A stretch of DNA of 64,000 bases, from contig NW_027133904.1 of the NCBI RefSeq assembly GCF_037392515.1, positions 10,001 through 74,000 on the forward strand, written 5' to 3'. Numbering within the stretch: the stretch's first letter is position 1; every line of letters starts with the position of its first letter. The notes below the pieces were generated by a model, which was not told where the DNA came from, searched no databases, and was given only the letters and a program-made list of their open reading frames with translations. This document shows, in pieces, positions 10,770-22,169 of the stretch. This DNA is from Haliotis asinina. Lineage: Eukaryota; Mollusca; Gastropoda; Lepetellida; Haliotidae. A program made the translations under genes and the position numbers.

Positions 10770-11430
10770 AGACCAAACAAAAAGCCACGGTCTTTGCAAG
10801 CGACTTTAACCCTATGAACATGGAGCTCAATGCCATAATCAAAAAGCAATGACATTTGCTATCGGGATCTGTAATATGCCAAAAAGTGCTTAAAACATCC
10901 CACATTCAAGCCTACAGGAGAAACAAACCCTGAAGGATCACCTCGTACAAGCCTCACTAGAATACCCAAAAATAGTGCCACACATCAGTGGCTGGGTGGT
11001 CACATTTGTTGATGATCCGTGTGATAAACACAACTGCAAAATCTGCATCGTATTAAATTGATCAGACACTTTCCTCTGTACAGTCTCTGGCGTCAAATAC
11101 CGCAAACGACAATACAGATGCACCAACAAAAATGTGGTTTATCTGCTTACCTGCCTAAAGTGCAAAAAACAATATGTAGGGGAAACTAAAAGATGCTTCA
11201 AAACGAGGCCGAATGAACACTTTGCCAACATCACTCACAACAGAGACAAACCTGTTGCACTTCATAAGCATGGCAAATCAGATCTCACCTATGAGATCAT
11301 CGCACAACTCAGAGAAGACCCTCAGCTTGTGAACTTGCCAAAAGAGGCGATCCCTCGAACATAGGTGGATATTCAGACTCCACATGTTCCCCCTGCAAGG
11401 CCTCAATGACGAAAAGATGGCTAAGATGTC
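10770..11430 (+). pseudogene. Penelope-like linker and GIY-YIG endonuclease
   Basis: After several frame changes the sequence resumes with FNPMNMELNAIIKK (about 10807), then DDPCDKHNCKIC (Cys-rich linker, about 11010) and, from about 11122, KNVVYLLTCLKCKKQYVGET. This last segment contains the GIY-YIG strand in its Penelope form (VVYLL...YVGET) followed by KRCFKTRPNEHF with the conserved Arg and the EH pair. A late frame gives WIFRLHMFPLQGLND, the usual C-terminal tail. The domain nicks target DNA for priming. It is broken by stops (for example within 11050-11070) and at least two frameshifts. Confidence 0.75.
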
Positions 11431-11440
11431 CTCTTAGTCT

Positions 11441-12418
11441 TCTCTACTAACTCAGGACTGAGCAAGTACATTCCCTTGTTATATGAACTGTGTGATGTGG
11501 CTATATTATATATTGGTCTTGATACTGGCGCCGACCATGCCTCACTGTTCAGAAGTTGTGATTTGTTTGAATGACTTATGATTATCCCGTAGTCATCCAT
11601 TGTATATATTACTTATTACAGAAAATGTTACATTGTTTAAATGTGTTGTCATGAAACGTATACAGAGTAGCACTGTAACGTGAAAACATTACACATTACA
11701 TGTAATTTACTCAATTGTTTCATGAGGACAAATAGTGCACAAAATGCTGTTGTTTTGCGCGATCCACTAATTAGTGACCCTTCTGTTGTACTGTTTATTT
11801 CAAATGTCACTCCTTGTAAGCAGTTATCTCCCATGCTAAATGCTATTCTGCAGATTCCGTGAACTGTACTTATTCACTCCGATTTCAGATCCATTGTTTC
11901 ATTTATTCCAAATTGTTAGTTCCAAAACCACGTGTTAGTAGGAGTGATTAGGTTAGGCTTGAATATGTTGGTAGAAAAGCATGCAATCTATCCTTATTAA
12001 GGCCATGACATGTTTGTATGAAACTATCAGTTTACTCATTGTACTGTAGTTGCATCGTACTAGGCGAGGAAGCCCTGTCCCCTGTCCGGGAGTGTAGCAA
12101 TGTAACCAAGGCAATTGGGGTGAGCTCATATACCTCAACTGTTTTACGGTAAATTCTATGAAAACTTATGTGTGTATTTTCTGTATATTTTTGTTATTAA
12201 TTAAGTAATAATTATTATTGGCTAACAACATTTAGTGTTTTGAATAATGATTATGATGGGTTACATTTCGTTTTAATTTCTTCAACACTTTTAGGATTCT
12301 GCTTTTCCGGAATTTATCTGCTCCTAGTCTTCTATGTCTTTACTTTCGGGAGACTTATTCGAGGACATTCTACAGTGTTGACGATTGCCGTATGTGCCCG
12401 AACTTTCGGGAAATGACT
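11441..12418. other. no gene seen
   Basis: AT-rich DNA with no supportable exon. It may include 3' flank of the Penelope-like copy but I cannot fix an end. Confidence 0.4.
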
Positions 12419-12443
12419 TAATATATATATATATATATATATA
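12419..12443. repeat. (TA)n microsatellite
   Basis: About twelve TA dinucleotides, running into TATAAAGG. Confidence 0.95.
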
Positions 12444-13560
12444 AAGGCTGGTTGCCATGTTGAGGGCGACACTCATTCATATTAACTGGAGGATATACAT
12501 CACTGCCAACGCTTGATCATCAAAACCTGTCAACGCCTGAATCTACATTATCTGCTGTCAGACCGATCGCTGTGTTTACATTCTGCATAGTTGATTACCT
12601 CTCGTACTGAGACTTTGGTGAGTTTGATATATTATATCTTGTGACCCATTGCCTTAGATTTTGTCTCATTTGTATTGAATTTGTAATCAGCATTATGACT
12701 ATTGACTTGTGACTTTGAATACCTTGCTCTCATTGCATAATAATACAGAATTTGAACGTTTACGACTTGTCTTTGTTCTGTTTTGCTGGTTCACATGGGG
12801 ATTTCTTACATCGTTTGTCACGGTAAATTCGTAACCGTAACAACCGGAACACTGTATAACAATTCTCTTTGTTTTTCATTTCAGTTCTTATTTGTTATTA
12901 GTAGATTAATTTGTGTAAAACTATTATATAACAGGTGACATATTCACTGGGTCTGTTATGTTTAGTTGAAGTTATTGCAAGTGCTACTGGAACATTTGAC
13001 TTTGTATGAAAAAGATACTTTCTTCCATGCGAATGTTTATGTTGAACTTGTATGCACTGTGCTAATCTGGAATAAGTTACTATGTATACTACGCTATGTA
13101 CACTATGTATGATAACTGATACTTCCAGACATACGTGATTTTTATATCAGTGTGTAATATGGGATCAGGATGTACAAGTTACTTCTGTGACAGGCCATCC
13201 ATGATGTTACGATGTATATTGATGCTTGTTTCTGTTTAGGTTTTTCTATCGCCAGTATTAATAAAATACATGGAAACAAAGAATAGCTTTGTTCTGCTTT
13301 TTACACATATATGTATTCAATAAGTGCCTGATGTATGTAACGTGTATCTCAAGGAAATAAAAATAATTACTCTGTACTATTTATTATGTGTATAGGCACA
13401 TCACTCTGTACTGATATGTCTATAGGCAAGTCATTCAACTGTGAGTATCAATGGGCAATTATGACATGATTATGTATGATAAGAGAAATATATTCAATCA
13501 TAACCTGTTGTAATATGTTATACAGGATCAAAGAAAGTAAGCATGTGCACACACGCACGC
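12444..13560. other. no gene seen; possible LTR-like promoter region
   Basis: A TATAAAGG follows the TA run. The stretch later has GGTGAGT (donor-like, about 12615) and ends a sub-segment in CGTAACCGTAACA near 12842. This arrangement resembles the R/U5 part of an LTR, but I could not find a partner start, a second copy or a convincing primer-binding site. The remainder is AT-rich with several AATAAA motifs (for example about 13258 and 13360). Confidence 0.25.
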
Positions 13561-13571
13561 AAAATTGCACT

Positions 13572-13708
13572 CTAAAACATAAACAACACCAGACCAAATC
13601 CAATAGTCAGTCTGTATGCGTATTCTTAAATTTACTAGCACACATCAAGGGCAAAATTGTATCATATCTACCAAAATACTTCTTTATAGAGCAAAGTATT
13701 TCAAGCAA
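13572..13708 (+). repeat. 137-bp direct duplication, copy 1
   Basis: Nearly identical to 15151-15287: both begin CTAAAAC(A/G)TAAACAACACC and end GTATTTCAAGCAAA. The two copies are about 1.58 kb apart; the second sits inside a family X element. Confidence 0.88.
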
Positions 13709-14515
13709 ATCGTCCCTACATACTCAACAGCCAAATATTTGGACTGTTTGAACTTTGTTGTATATAGACAGGGGCTGTTTTTTAAGGACACCCCCACTTT
13801 GATCTTTCACAAACACTGTGTCCACTTATTCAAGCTGGCACTGTTTACAGTATATTGGGAGCTGACACTTGTGTGACCATTCACAATTTAGCTTAAACAG
13901 TTGGCATGATGTATGAATGGTGAAAACATTAGAATCAGTTATGTCGCTATGATTACATCATCTGGAAGGAGGTAGTTTCTATGAAAAAAGTTCTTTCATT
14001 TCACATGAAGGAGGCAGCCACCTTAACAAGCGATTGTAGTTTCAAATGGCTTTTTTATGCACTTTAACACATAAGCTTGATTTTAGTGGTCTTCTACCGA
14101 CCTCAAACACGCAAACTGTTTCTGTCATATTTTGTTTCCTGAAGTGTGATGCACGTATTGCAGATTTTGCGTTTTGAGGGTACCAAGATAAAAAGTCAAA
14201 ACAAAATGAAGACAGCAAGGCTGGAGCACAGCAAACCAATTTGCTGGGGGTTGACAGAACAGATTATATCTATATAAAGGCCACATTGGGTAGCTAGATT
14301 GGAGCTTCTGTTCCTCTCCATTCCCAGTATAGCCTTAATCAAAACTGGTCGGACAGTCAAATACTATGTAAACCTCACACATGTATGTTGTAGCCACACA
14401 GATGAATCCTAGATTCTGTTTACAACCAATGAATATAGTTATATCTATCTAAATACCACTTTATAGGGTCTCAAAGCATGGTGTCTGAAAGAGGCACTTC
14501 GATCAAAGTGATGTT
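13709..14515. other. no gene seen
   Basis: No coding signal, tandem repeat or recognised element in this AT-rich stretch. Confidence 0.45.
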
Positions 14516-14539
14516 CATCATCTGTCCCTGCCCAGGCTA

Positions 14540-15990
14540 ACATGAGTCATCAGAAGATGACATATCCCCCTGGTCCATACATGTTTGAAAGGACAAATCA
14601 TCTGACAGTTACTTATTGTTTTTTTAGACTAAGTTTGAATTGTTTTCCATGGAATTCATGACAAATATAAATGCCATATATCTGTAATCAGCAAAAGGCA
14701 CCATTTCAAGATCTGTCTCATATATCTGGCAAGATCTGTTGAAAGAAATGAAATGGTTTTCGAGTTGTGCTCTGGAAACAAAGCCCATCCCTCCATTTTG
14801 AGACTAAGTCCGGAACTTTTCCATGGAAACCGACAAAAAAATAAATCACAAAACCTGTAAATACCAAAAGGCACCACTTTGGGGTCTGCCACACATATGT
14901 ACCAAGTTTTACTGACATATATTAAGAAGTTTTTGAGTTCTGCTCCGGAAACAAAACACCTCTCACTTTTGAGACTATGTCCAAAATGTTTCCATGGAAA
15001 CCGAGAAAATAATAAACCATAAAATTCTGTAAATAGCAAAAGGCACCACTTCAGGTTCTGATTGATATATCTACCTTGTTTTGCCGAAAAATATAGAACG
15101 GTTTTTGAGTTAAGCTCTGGAAACGAAGGCAATCCCCTCTAATTTGTTTTCTAAAACGTAAACAACACCGGACCAAATCCAATAGTCAGTCTGTATGCAT
15201 ATGCTTAAATTTACTAGCATACATCAAGGGCAAAATTGTATTATATCTACCAAAATACTTCTTTACAGAGCATAGTATTTCAAGCAAACATGTTGCTCAA
15301 AGTGAAACCCCTTTTTCTACATGAGGGGATGTCAAAAAGTAATGAGGCTAAATATAATCTCAATGTCCAGTGTTTGTAAAGTGTCCACTTTATTGTGAAA
15401 GGGGTCATTAGCAAACCATCCAAAACATTTCCATGGAAACCGAGAAAATAATAAATCACAAAAACCTGTAAATAACAAAAAGCACCACTTCAGGTTCTGA
15501 TTGATATATCTACCAATTTTTGCAGAAAAATATTGAACGTTCTTTTTAAGTTCTGCTGCAGTAATAAAGCCCACCCCACCATTAGACTAACACCAAAATA
15601 TTCCATGGAAAAACAAAAAAAATAAAAATGTCAAAACATGTAAATAGCAAAAGCCACAACTAAAGGTTGAAATTATTATATCTATCAAGTTTTGGTCTAA
15701 AAATATTGAACGGCTTCAGAGTTATGCTCCGGCCACAAAATGATTACGGGTGGACAGACAGACGAGGCGTCAACTATATCACCTCGCATTACATGCCACG
15801 GGGATAAAAAGAAAAATGACAAAAATCTGTCAATAGCAAAGGCACAATCATAGGTTCATATTACTGTATCAATCGATTTTGGTCTAAAAATATTGAACAA
15901 TTTTTGAGTTATGCTCTGGAAACAAAATGATTAGACGGATGGACAGATGGATGGACAGACAAGGCATTGACTATATCCCCCCACATGCCA
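14540..15990 (-). mobile_element. family X repeat, long copy with internal ~160-175-bp units
   Basis: Repeated units share TTCCATGGAAACCGAGAAAA, AGCAAAAGGCACCACTT, GATATATCTACC and TTTTTGAGTT(A/C)TGCTCYGGAAAC. The copy starts with the terminal block (GAAGATGACATATCCCCCTG) and ends twice in a hairpin-like terminus: GGCGTCAACTATATC...GGGGATAAAAA (about 15770-15810) and CTATATCCCCCCACATGCCA plus GGGGGATAAAAA (15960-16000). The first unit series leaves 158 residues open on the minus strand. A 137-bp duplicated segment (15151-15287) interrupts the series. I know the palindromic CCCCC...GGGGG ATAT terminus as widespread in mollusc DNA but cannot assign a superfamily. Confidence 0.75.
15151..15287 (+). 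repeat. 137-bp direct duplication, copy 2
   Basis: Second copy of 13572-13708, lying between family X units. It is followed by GATGTCAAAAAGTAATGAGG (about 15328), which resembles a mariner terminus, though nothing further supports that. Confidence 0.85.
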
Positions 15991-16068
15991 GGGGGATAAA
16001 AATGCCAAAAATCTGTAAACAGCTAAAGACACAACCATACAACCATAGGTTCAGATTACTGTATCTAT

Positions 16069-16492
16069 CAGTATCTGCACCACAGTGTCATCACTGCACA
16101 GCTGAACATAGATAAGTCTTTGTACAGGGTTACAGGGTCTACGTTCAGTATCTGCACCACAGTGTCATCACTGCACAGCTGAACACAGATAAGTCTTTGT
16201 ACAGGGTTACAGGGTCTACGTTCAGTATCTGCACCACAGTGTCATCACTGCACAGCTGAACATAGATCAGTCTTTGTACAAGGTTACAGAGTCTACATTC
16301 AGTATCTGCACCATTGTGTCATCACTGCACAGTTGAACATAGATAACTCTGTGTACAGGGTTACAGGGTCTACGTTCAGTATCTGCACCACAGTGTCATC
16401 ACTGCGCAGCTGAACACAGATAAGTCTTTCTACAGGGTTACAGGGTTTAAGTTCAGTATCTGCACCACAGTACATCACTGCACAGCAAGATC
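16069..16492. repeat. 77-bp minisatellite
   Basis: About 5.4 copies of a 77-bp unit beginning CAGTATCTGCACCACAGTGT, with starts at 16069, 16146, 16223, 16300, 16377 and 16454. Copies differ by a few substitutions; the last is truncated. Confidence 0.95.
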
Positions 16493-16770
16493 AAAGTTCC
16501 AACATTCCAAAAGTTTTTCACCCTCTGCCTTCCAGCAGCTAACTTGACTCAGTGGGGCCATCAACTGTAGGCGATGACACGAGACAGGAAAGATTATCTT
16601 AGTCATAAAGGGGATGGCAACATCATACATTGGTGCCTGCACTCATTGAACTATGTCTTCCACTCGATAGTCCTAAGACTGTCCTATATATGGATCCTAA
16701 ACCAAGACTGCAGTCTCTTGGTAACCACCCCCTCTCAGCCAAACATCACTCACCACTGGAATTTGGAATC
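16493..16770. other. no gene seen
   Basis: No repeat or exon recognised. Confidence 0.4.
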
Positions 16771-16774
16771 ATTT

Positions 16775-16978
16775 AAAACATATGACATATCTGGGATTAC
16801 ACATTCTTAGCAAAGTAAAAAGCCTAGTACTTTTGTTTCGTTTTTGGGGGTTTAGTCCCAACTGGGATTCGAACCCGCACCCTCAAAGTTAGGTACCTAA
16901 ATGCCAGCACACAAATTCCGCCACCTAGCCCACTCAGCCACCATGACTTCCACAAAGTCGGACAACTGGTAGTCTAGA
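16775..16978 (-). mobile_element. SINE-B copy (tRNA-derived), head and leader
   Basis: Read on the minus strand: the leader TCTAGACTACCAGTTGTCCG, then a tRNA-like head with an A box (TGGCTGAGTGG) and B box (GGTTCGAATCC), then AGTTGGGACT and an AGTAC...TTTACTTTGC body. The head resembles a long-variable-arm tRNA (Leu/Ser type) but is not a functional tRNA. Confidence 0.78.
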
Positions 16979-17062
16979 TTTTCTAAATGGCATTGTGTAA
17001 TCACAGATTTCGGCTGTAAGGAGCCGGTTTACAGTTATCTGAAGCTTACACAAAGTACACAG

Positions 17063-17289
17063 TCTAGACTACCAGTTGTCTGACTTCCATTTTTGGTGGA
17101 AGTCGCGGTGGCTAAGTGGACTAGACGGCTGCCTTTGTACATCTGGTGATTATGTGCCTGACTCCTTGGGTGAGGGTTCGAATCTTGAATGGGTCTCAAC
17201 CCCAAATATGACACATGTTACACTTGACCACTTTCCAAATGTCATTGTGTAGTCATGGCTTTCGGCCGTGGGAGCCGTGCCAGTTAACA
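17063..17289 (+). mobile_element. SINE-B copy, interrupted by SINE-A
   Basis: The leader (17063) contains GACTTCCA...TGGAAGTC, a short hairpin, directly before the head GTCGCGGTGGCTAAGTGG; the B box GGTTCGAATC is at about 17175. The body CACTTTCCAAATGTCATTGT and tail GCTTTCGGCCGTGGGAGCCG follow. The tail is split at about 17289 by SINE-A and resumes at about 17535. Confidence 0.8.
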
Positions 17290-17534
17290 GTGAGCAAGTG
17301 AGTTTAGTTTTACACTGCACTCAGCAACATTCCAGCTATATGGCGGCGGTCTGGACCAGACAGTCCAGTGATCAACAGCATGAGCATCGATCGGCACAAT
17401 TGGGAACCGATGACATGTGCTAACCAAGTCAGGGAACCTTATTCCGTTAGTCGTCTCTTAAAACAAGCTGAGTTGCCTTTTATGGAAAGCATGGGCTGCT
17501 GAAGGCCTATTCTACAAGCTACCTTCACGGGTCT
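17290..17534 (-). mobile_element. SINE-A copy inserted in SINE-B tail
   Basis: Full match in antisense (GTGAGTTTAGTTTTACACTG-like start, GGCCTATTCTACAAG near the end, ACCTTCACGGGTCT end). Flanks GCCAGTTAACAG and GCCGATTAACAC look like a diverged target duplication, and the SINE-B tail is continuous across the insertion. Confidence 0.85.
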
Positions 17535-17559
17535 GCCGATTAACACTTATCAGAGGGGT

Positions 17560-17790
17560 AAACAAAGTATGCTGTCTAGAGTACTAGTAGTCCGACTTCC
17601 ATATTTTGTGAAAGTCGCGGTAGCTGAGTGGGCTAGGTGGTTCACTTTGTGTGCTGGCAATTAGGTTCCTGACTCTGAGGGTGCGGGTTCGAATCCTAGA
17701 TGGGACTCAGTCCAAATATGTCATTTTGTACATTTGACCGCTTTCTAAGTGGCATTGTAATCATTGAAAATACTGACAAGAAATGCTTAT
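17560..17790 (+). mobile_element. SINE-B copy, tandem to the previous one
   Basis: The leader (about 17570) with GTCCGACTTCCAT is followed by AGTCGCGGTAGCTGAGTGGG, the A box, and a full B box GGTTCGAATCC (about 17690), then GATGGGACTCAGTCC and the CTTTCTAAGTGGCATTGTAA body. Its leader directly follows the tail of the preceding SINE-B once the SINE-A is removed, so the two form a head-to-tail dimer with a period near 260 bp. Confidence 0.8.
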
Positions 17791-18540
17791 GCAGAAAAAG
17801 CCCTCCAAAAACTGGAATAACAAATACTCTGCACTACGATATGTTGTGAACTCAGCTACAGTGCATCTCTATTCTGAACAACTTGAGTCAATCAAGTCTT
17901 TGAAGGGCATTTAGAAGTGAAATACATACTTGAGTCAAGTGATCAATGCAGATATTTATAGTGCATTTTGATCACCCATGTTGCCATTTCCACTAATTCA
18001 CCATCAATCAGTTACATGTGACTTCCTAACATGTCAACTGTACAGTTGCTACGAAGTCCCTGTTGACACCTCCCGAAACACTTACCCTGATGAGCCAGAT
18101 GATAACTCACCTAGTGACCTAATACACCTAATGAATCAGAGCCACTAATCATCTCCCAGGAACAGTCTCAACCTGCTCTGTCTCACTGTGTCGGTGACTG
18201 TGATGTGGGTAAACAAACTAAACTTCAGTTCTGGATGTCAGTGACTCAAGTAGGCTTGTTTACAAGCATTTGCACACCAAGACATGCAACATGCCACATT
18301 GCCAGGAAATACACCCACAAAGTTCAAGGACTACTGTGTTGACTTTCATATTTAGCATATTCATTTGTGTGTTAGTGCCTTCCATTCAGTTCAGCAAAGC
18401 TTATGAAGAGTTTATAGACAATAAACAGCACATATATCTTTACTGATTTGTGGCTCACCCTTGCACTGTTCTTAGTACATTGCCCCAAATTCACTGATGC
18501 AAAAGTGGTACACACATATAACTGCTGTACACTAAAGTAT
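17791..18540. other. no gene seen
   Basis: AT-rich, with no convincing exon or repeat. Confidence 0.4.
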
Positions 18541-18544
18541 ATAA

Positions 18545-18680
18545 CTGTGCATACAACATTTGTCATATTTGGGATTTCACTTTCTTAGTTAAGTACAAAT
18601 TCTAGTACTTTTTTGGTTGAGTCCCAACTAGCATTCAAACCCGCACGCTCAGTGTAAGGGACCAGATCACCAGCCATGTT
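18545..18680 (-). mobile_element. SINE-B fragment
   Basis: Minus-strand body (TAAGAAAGTGAAATCCCAAA, AGTACTAGAATTTGTAC) and the decayed tRNA-like 3' half (GGGTTTGAATGCTAGTTGGG). The A-box half is lost. Confidence 0.65.
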
Positions 18681-19615
18681 TTTTCGTGTAAGCCCAATAT
18701 TTTCTAAATATAACATTGAGGGATTGTCAGCCTTGTTTTAACAACAATGACCAGTACGCTTGGCCTGTTTTCTATGATGGTAACTGCACACCTGGCTGCT
18801 TGTAATCAGGGTAGTTATACTGGAGGAAAACGCCATGTTCAATGTTTGTAGTAGGCATTTAAATGCAATTAAGTGAGGAAGGGGGTCATCATACTACATG
18901 TAACACTGCTCCAGTATTTTTGTGACTTAAGGAATAAATACGAATGTTGTTATGCTGCCTTTCCTATTATTTTAAACATCATTCCCTTAATATTTTGAAT
19001 CAAAAGTGGAAAACAATGTCTGCAGGAACATGACGGCATGATTTCACTGAAGTCTGTGTGTCCGTCCGAAGTTGTCCAGGATGTCATAGCAGACGGACAC
19101 CGCTCTCAGAGAACGTAAACTATTGCACCTGGTTGCATACAATTAACATATGAAAACACCTTTAGAACAACTCACCATGAAGTGTGAAAAGCATCCCTTT
19201 TCTCCACCCATAGTTGTTCTAAATTTCTGTTGACTCCTTCCAAAGGGAGGGTGAGGTCAAGTCCCCACCCAACCCCACCACTCCCTCGAAAAAAAGGAAA
19301 ACAAAAACACTCTTTAAAAAGGAAAAATGACAGCATTCCTCAAAATTCAAATACTACGGCATACAAACAATCTCCTTATTTCCACAATGTAAACAGCCAT
19401 ACAATCCCATAAAAATATGAGGCAAGCTTGACCACAGTCGCCACTGGAGTGTAATACATTTCAGTCATTTGTGCAAAAATATTGCTACGTCACAGTTAAG
19501 CATAGGGGCTGGTCGTGAATTGCAACAATGTTCTGAAACAAACAGATACAGATATGTTTGATTTCACGTCTACTTATTTGGTGAGGGATTCTAAAGGCAG
19601 GCAGATAAAAAATAT
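18681..19615. other. no gene seen
   Basis: No supportable exon or repeat. If the exon proposed at 19622-19652 is real, part of this would be its first intron. Confidence 0.35.
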
Positions 19616-19621
19616 TTACCT

Positions 19622-19740
19622 TGAATGTTGACAGTTATTCTGGCCGCCATCGCTGTACATAACGCAGGTGCTGGGCAACTTCCGGTTTCGGTGCCATCCT
19701 TAGTGGCGTGTGCAGTGTCGAGTTTCAACCTAACACTTGC
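19622..19740 (-). promoter_or_regulatory. possible host gene start: promoter and first coding exon
   Basis: On the minus strand an ATG in strong context (ACAGCGATGGCGGCC) at 19652 opens MAARITVNIQ and reaches a consensus donor, CAAG|GTAAATATT, at 19622. Upstream (about 19676-19694) is ACCGGAAGT, an ETS-family site common in TATA-less housekeeping promoters. No second exon could be recognised to the left, so this remains a candidate. Confidence 0.35.
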
Positions 19741-19820
19741 TATGAGGAGCAATTCTTGGTCCACTTAGCCAATATCGTGTTCCAATGCAACTGAATGTAT
19801 ACTTTTTTTAAACTGTTTAA

Positions 19821-21830
19821 AGGGGCACTGATGCGGAGCGAATAATGTTTCTCGCCAACGGTCTAATGACGAAACCCAGCTGCAAATTGGTCAGCACCCG
19901 CTCCCTCGACCGTGACGGACAAAGGGACTGGGCTCCTGTCCACATTAGCAGAATTTCTTCACCCTAAAAAGTGCGGAGGCCGGATGCTCATCACATGACG
20001 TTATTTAAAAATATCCATGGTATTCCTTGTCTGATAGTAACAAAATATCCCAGCAGTGTAGTTTTTTTCCCCGGATACTTGGATAGTATAGTGACTGATC
20101 CAATTTGATCCTATTTCTGTGTTTTTAACCTCGATATTTAATCATGTTATGTGAAAATATGATGTCTACATGTACGTAGCAAGCCATTTGTTTCAGTCCG
20201 AAAGATTTAAAAGCTTTATATTTAGATAGTTTTGATGGTTTTTTAGTTGGTTCAGCTGTGATAGTAAATATCATACGTAAATTTTAGCAACTGTGGTAGC
20301 TACCCCGGTTTATTATTCATGGTAATAAAAACACACAGTTAATTTATATGAATTCGTAAACTAAAAACGATGACTTTGCCTTTGGTAGAGAAATCTGAAA
20401 ATTATCTTACGTAAAAAATCCCAAACCTATTACACCTATTTACCCAAGTACACAGCAAATGCCTGTATGTATTCCTTATGTAACGAAGTTCTGTTCGTAT
20501 CCTCAAAACAGTTTCGGCCCATAAGTGTTTTCAGGCTGCATGCGACATAGAGATTACATCTTCCTTGCCGTAACTCGCGTTTGATGGTGTAAACCTACAC
20601 GTGTTATTGTCATCATTCTCTGGATGGTCAGTTAATGACTTTATAACAGGTATAATTAGTAGTAACACCACTTTGGTTACTCATCAAAGGTTCCCATTTG
20701 GCACTTCTCCTGTCTAGAGTAAATACTCAGCATTATGAATTAAGGTCTGTAATGGCAAATGTATTGTATGTTATGTAATATGTGCATTTAAGTGATGCAA
20801 GAGAGTTAATCAGCTGAGTTACAAAAACAAACACCGATCAAAGGATTAACCGATAACACACTGATTGATTAATTACTTTTATCTTCTACAGCTGATTTAT
20901 CAAAAGGCAGTGTGTGTAGATGTACTAATCTATACTGACTACACCCTGTCGTAAAGTGCGAGTGTAAAAACAACATCCTCCCTTCAAAGAATTAACCACC
21001 ATTGCGTTGATTGATTGCTCATTATTGGTTAACTAAATTACTTAGAATGGCGGACATCATACATTTAGTTGCCAAGTGTGCTATCTTGGGTGACCAATGA
21101 GAGGTTTATCAGGTTTTCACCAATGTGTTACTTTTTCGCAAATTAGACTGTTGTAAGACACACGACACAGAGCAGGATTATTTACCAGCCGCAGATGAAT
21201 GGAATATCGTTCTTTTATGTGGATATTGATGGATACACTCCTGAACAAGGTAGTAGCCTGGCATTGTTCTATAAAATTAGTCTGTTTTACATTCATTATT
21301 TGCATTTTGTTTTAATTTATTTGTTGTAGCATTCAGCAGAATCTATTTCACAGAAAACAAACACTAGATCCCGTATGTGTGTCAAATAGGATCCACATTG
21401 GCAATCTATACAATGTATAAATGTTGCTGTGATGTTAGAAATTTACTATGTAAAAGCAGACTGTGTGTTCTTTCATTAAATTTCAAAATCATATAAATAT
21501 AACTATAAACTAATTAGGGTTATGAGACAAAATTTAGAGACGAAAATTGGCTTCGTTATTTTCCCGTCCTAATAGTTGTTTACCATTTCTACCACTGGCA
21601 CATGATTAACCTTCAAAGTGTTTCATTTGTTTTCATAATACCTTTGTAATGAAGTAAAATTACTTGACCTTGATCTGTCTATAATTAAACTGTCAGTTGC
21701 GCATACGGACTGCGCAGCAGAGGTCACGAACCAGTCAGGAATTCTAGGATATCATCCGGGTACTCTCGGGTGAAAAACAATAACAAACGTTTACACCAGT
21801 CCACGGAAATCGCTCCGCATCAGTGCCACT
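19821..21830 (+). mobile_element. family Y DNA transposon, copy 1 (2,010 bp, TTAA-flanked)
   Basis: Terminal inverted repeats AGGGGCACTGATGCGGAGCG (left) and, inverted on the right, AGTGGCACTGATGCGGAGCG, are flanked by TTAA at 19817-19820 and 21831-21834. Internal sequence has no open frame beyond ~75 residues and is AT-rich with no DDE signature, so it is non-autonomous. A TTAA target suggests the piggyBac or Kolobok superfamily; the termini do not have the CCC start usual for piggyBac. Confidence 0.88.
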
Positions 21831-21834
21831 TTAA

Positions 21835-22165
21835 ATGCATGGTAACTATAGCCTAAAGACAAGAGACTGGATGAAAATTGCAGTTGCGACTGGCAAAAAC
21901 AAAGCAATACTAACATCCAAATGAGACCCAATAGGCTGTCATACAGACCCTGAAATAAATATATCCAAGAAAGCCCATGCAAATGTAGAATATATGTCTA
22001 CATTTCCACAACTGAAACCGAGGAAAGTCTCTGGGCTCCCTTTCAGTGTACATATACACAACAAACAAAAACTGTGAGAACACCCTAAAATGTGATAATG
22101 GGTGTCACATATACACTTAATGTCGGTGAGGTCTTTTATACTGCAAGGTAAACGCAACTGTTTGT
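21835..22165. other. no gene seen
   Basis: A short single-copy-looking stretch between family Y and the dispersed repeat at 22.17 kb. Confidence 0.4.
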
Positions 22166-22169
22166 GTGT

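Larger units (their letters stand above)
9478..11440 (+). mobile_element. Penelope-like retroelement, decayed
   Basis: Gene order is reverse transcriptase, then a Cys-rich linker, then GIY-YIG endonuclease, as in endonuclease-bearing Penelope-like elements. Coding pieces appear in at least three frames with internal stops. No terminal repeat pair is visible inside the window. Confidence 0.82.

Noticed and set aside
12300..12860. Solo LTR
   Set aside because: TATA box and CA-like end are suggestive, but no matching start, no target duplication and no second copy were found.
15325..15410. Mariner terminal repeat (GATGTCAAAAAGTAATGAGG)
   Set aside because: No inverted partner and no transposase nearby.
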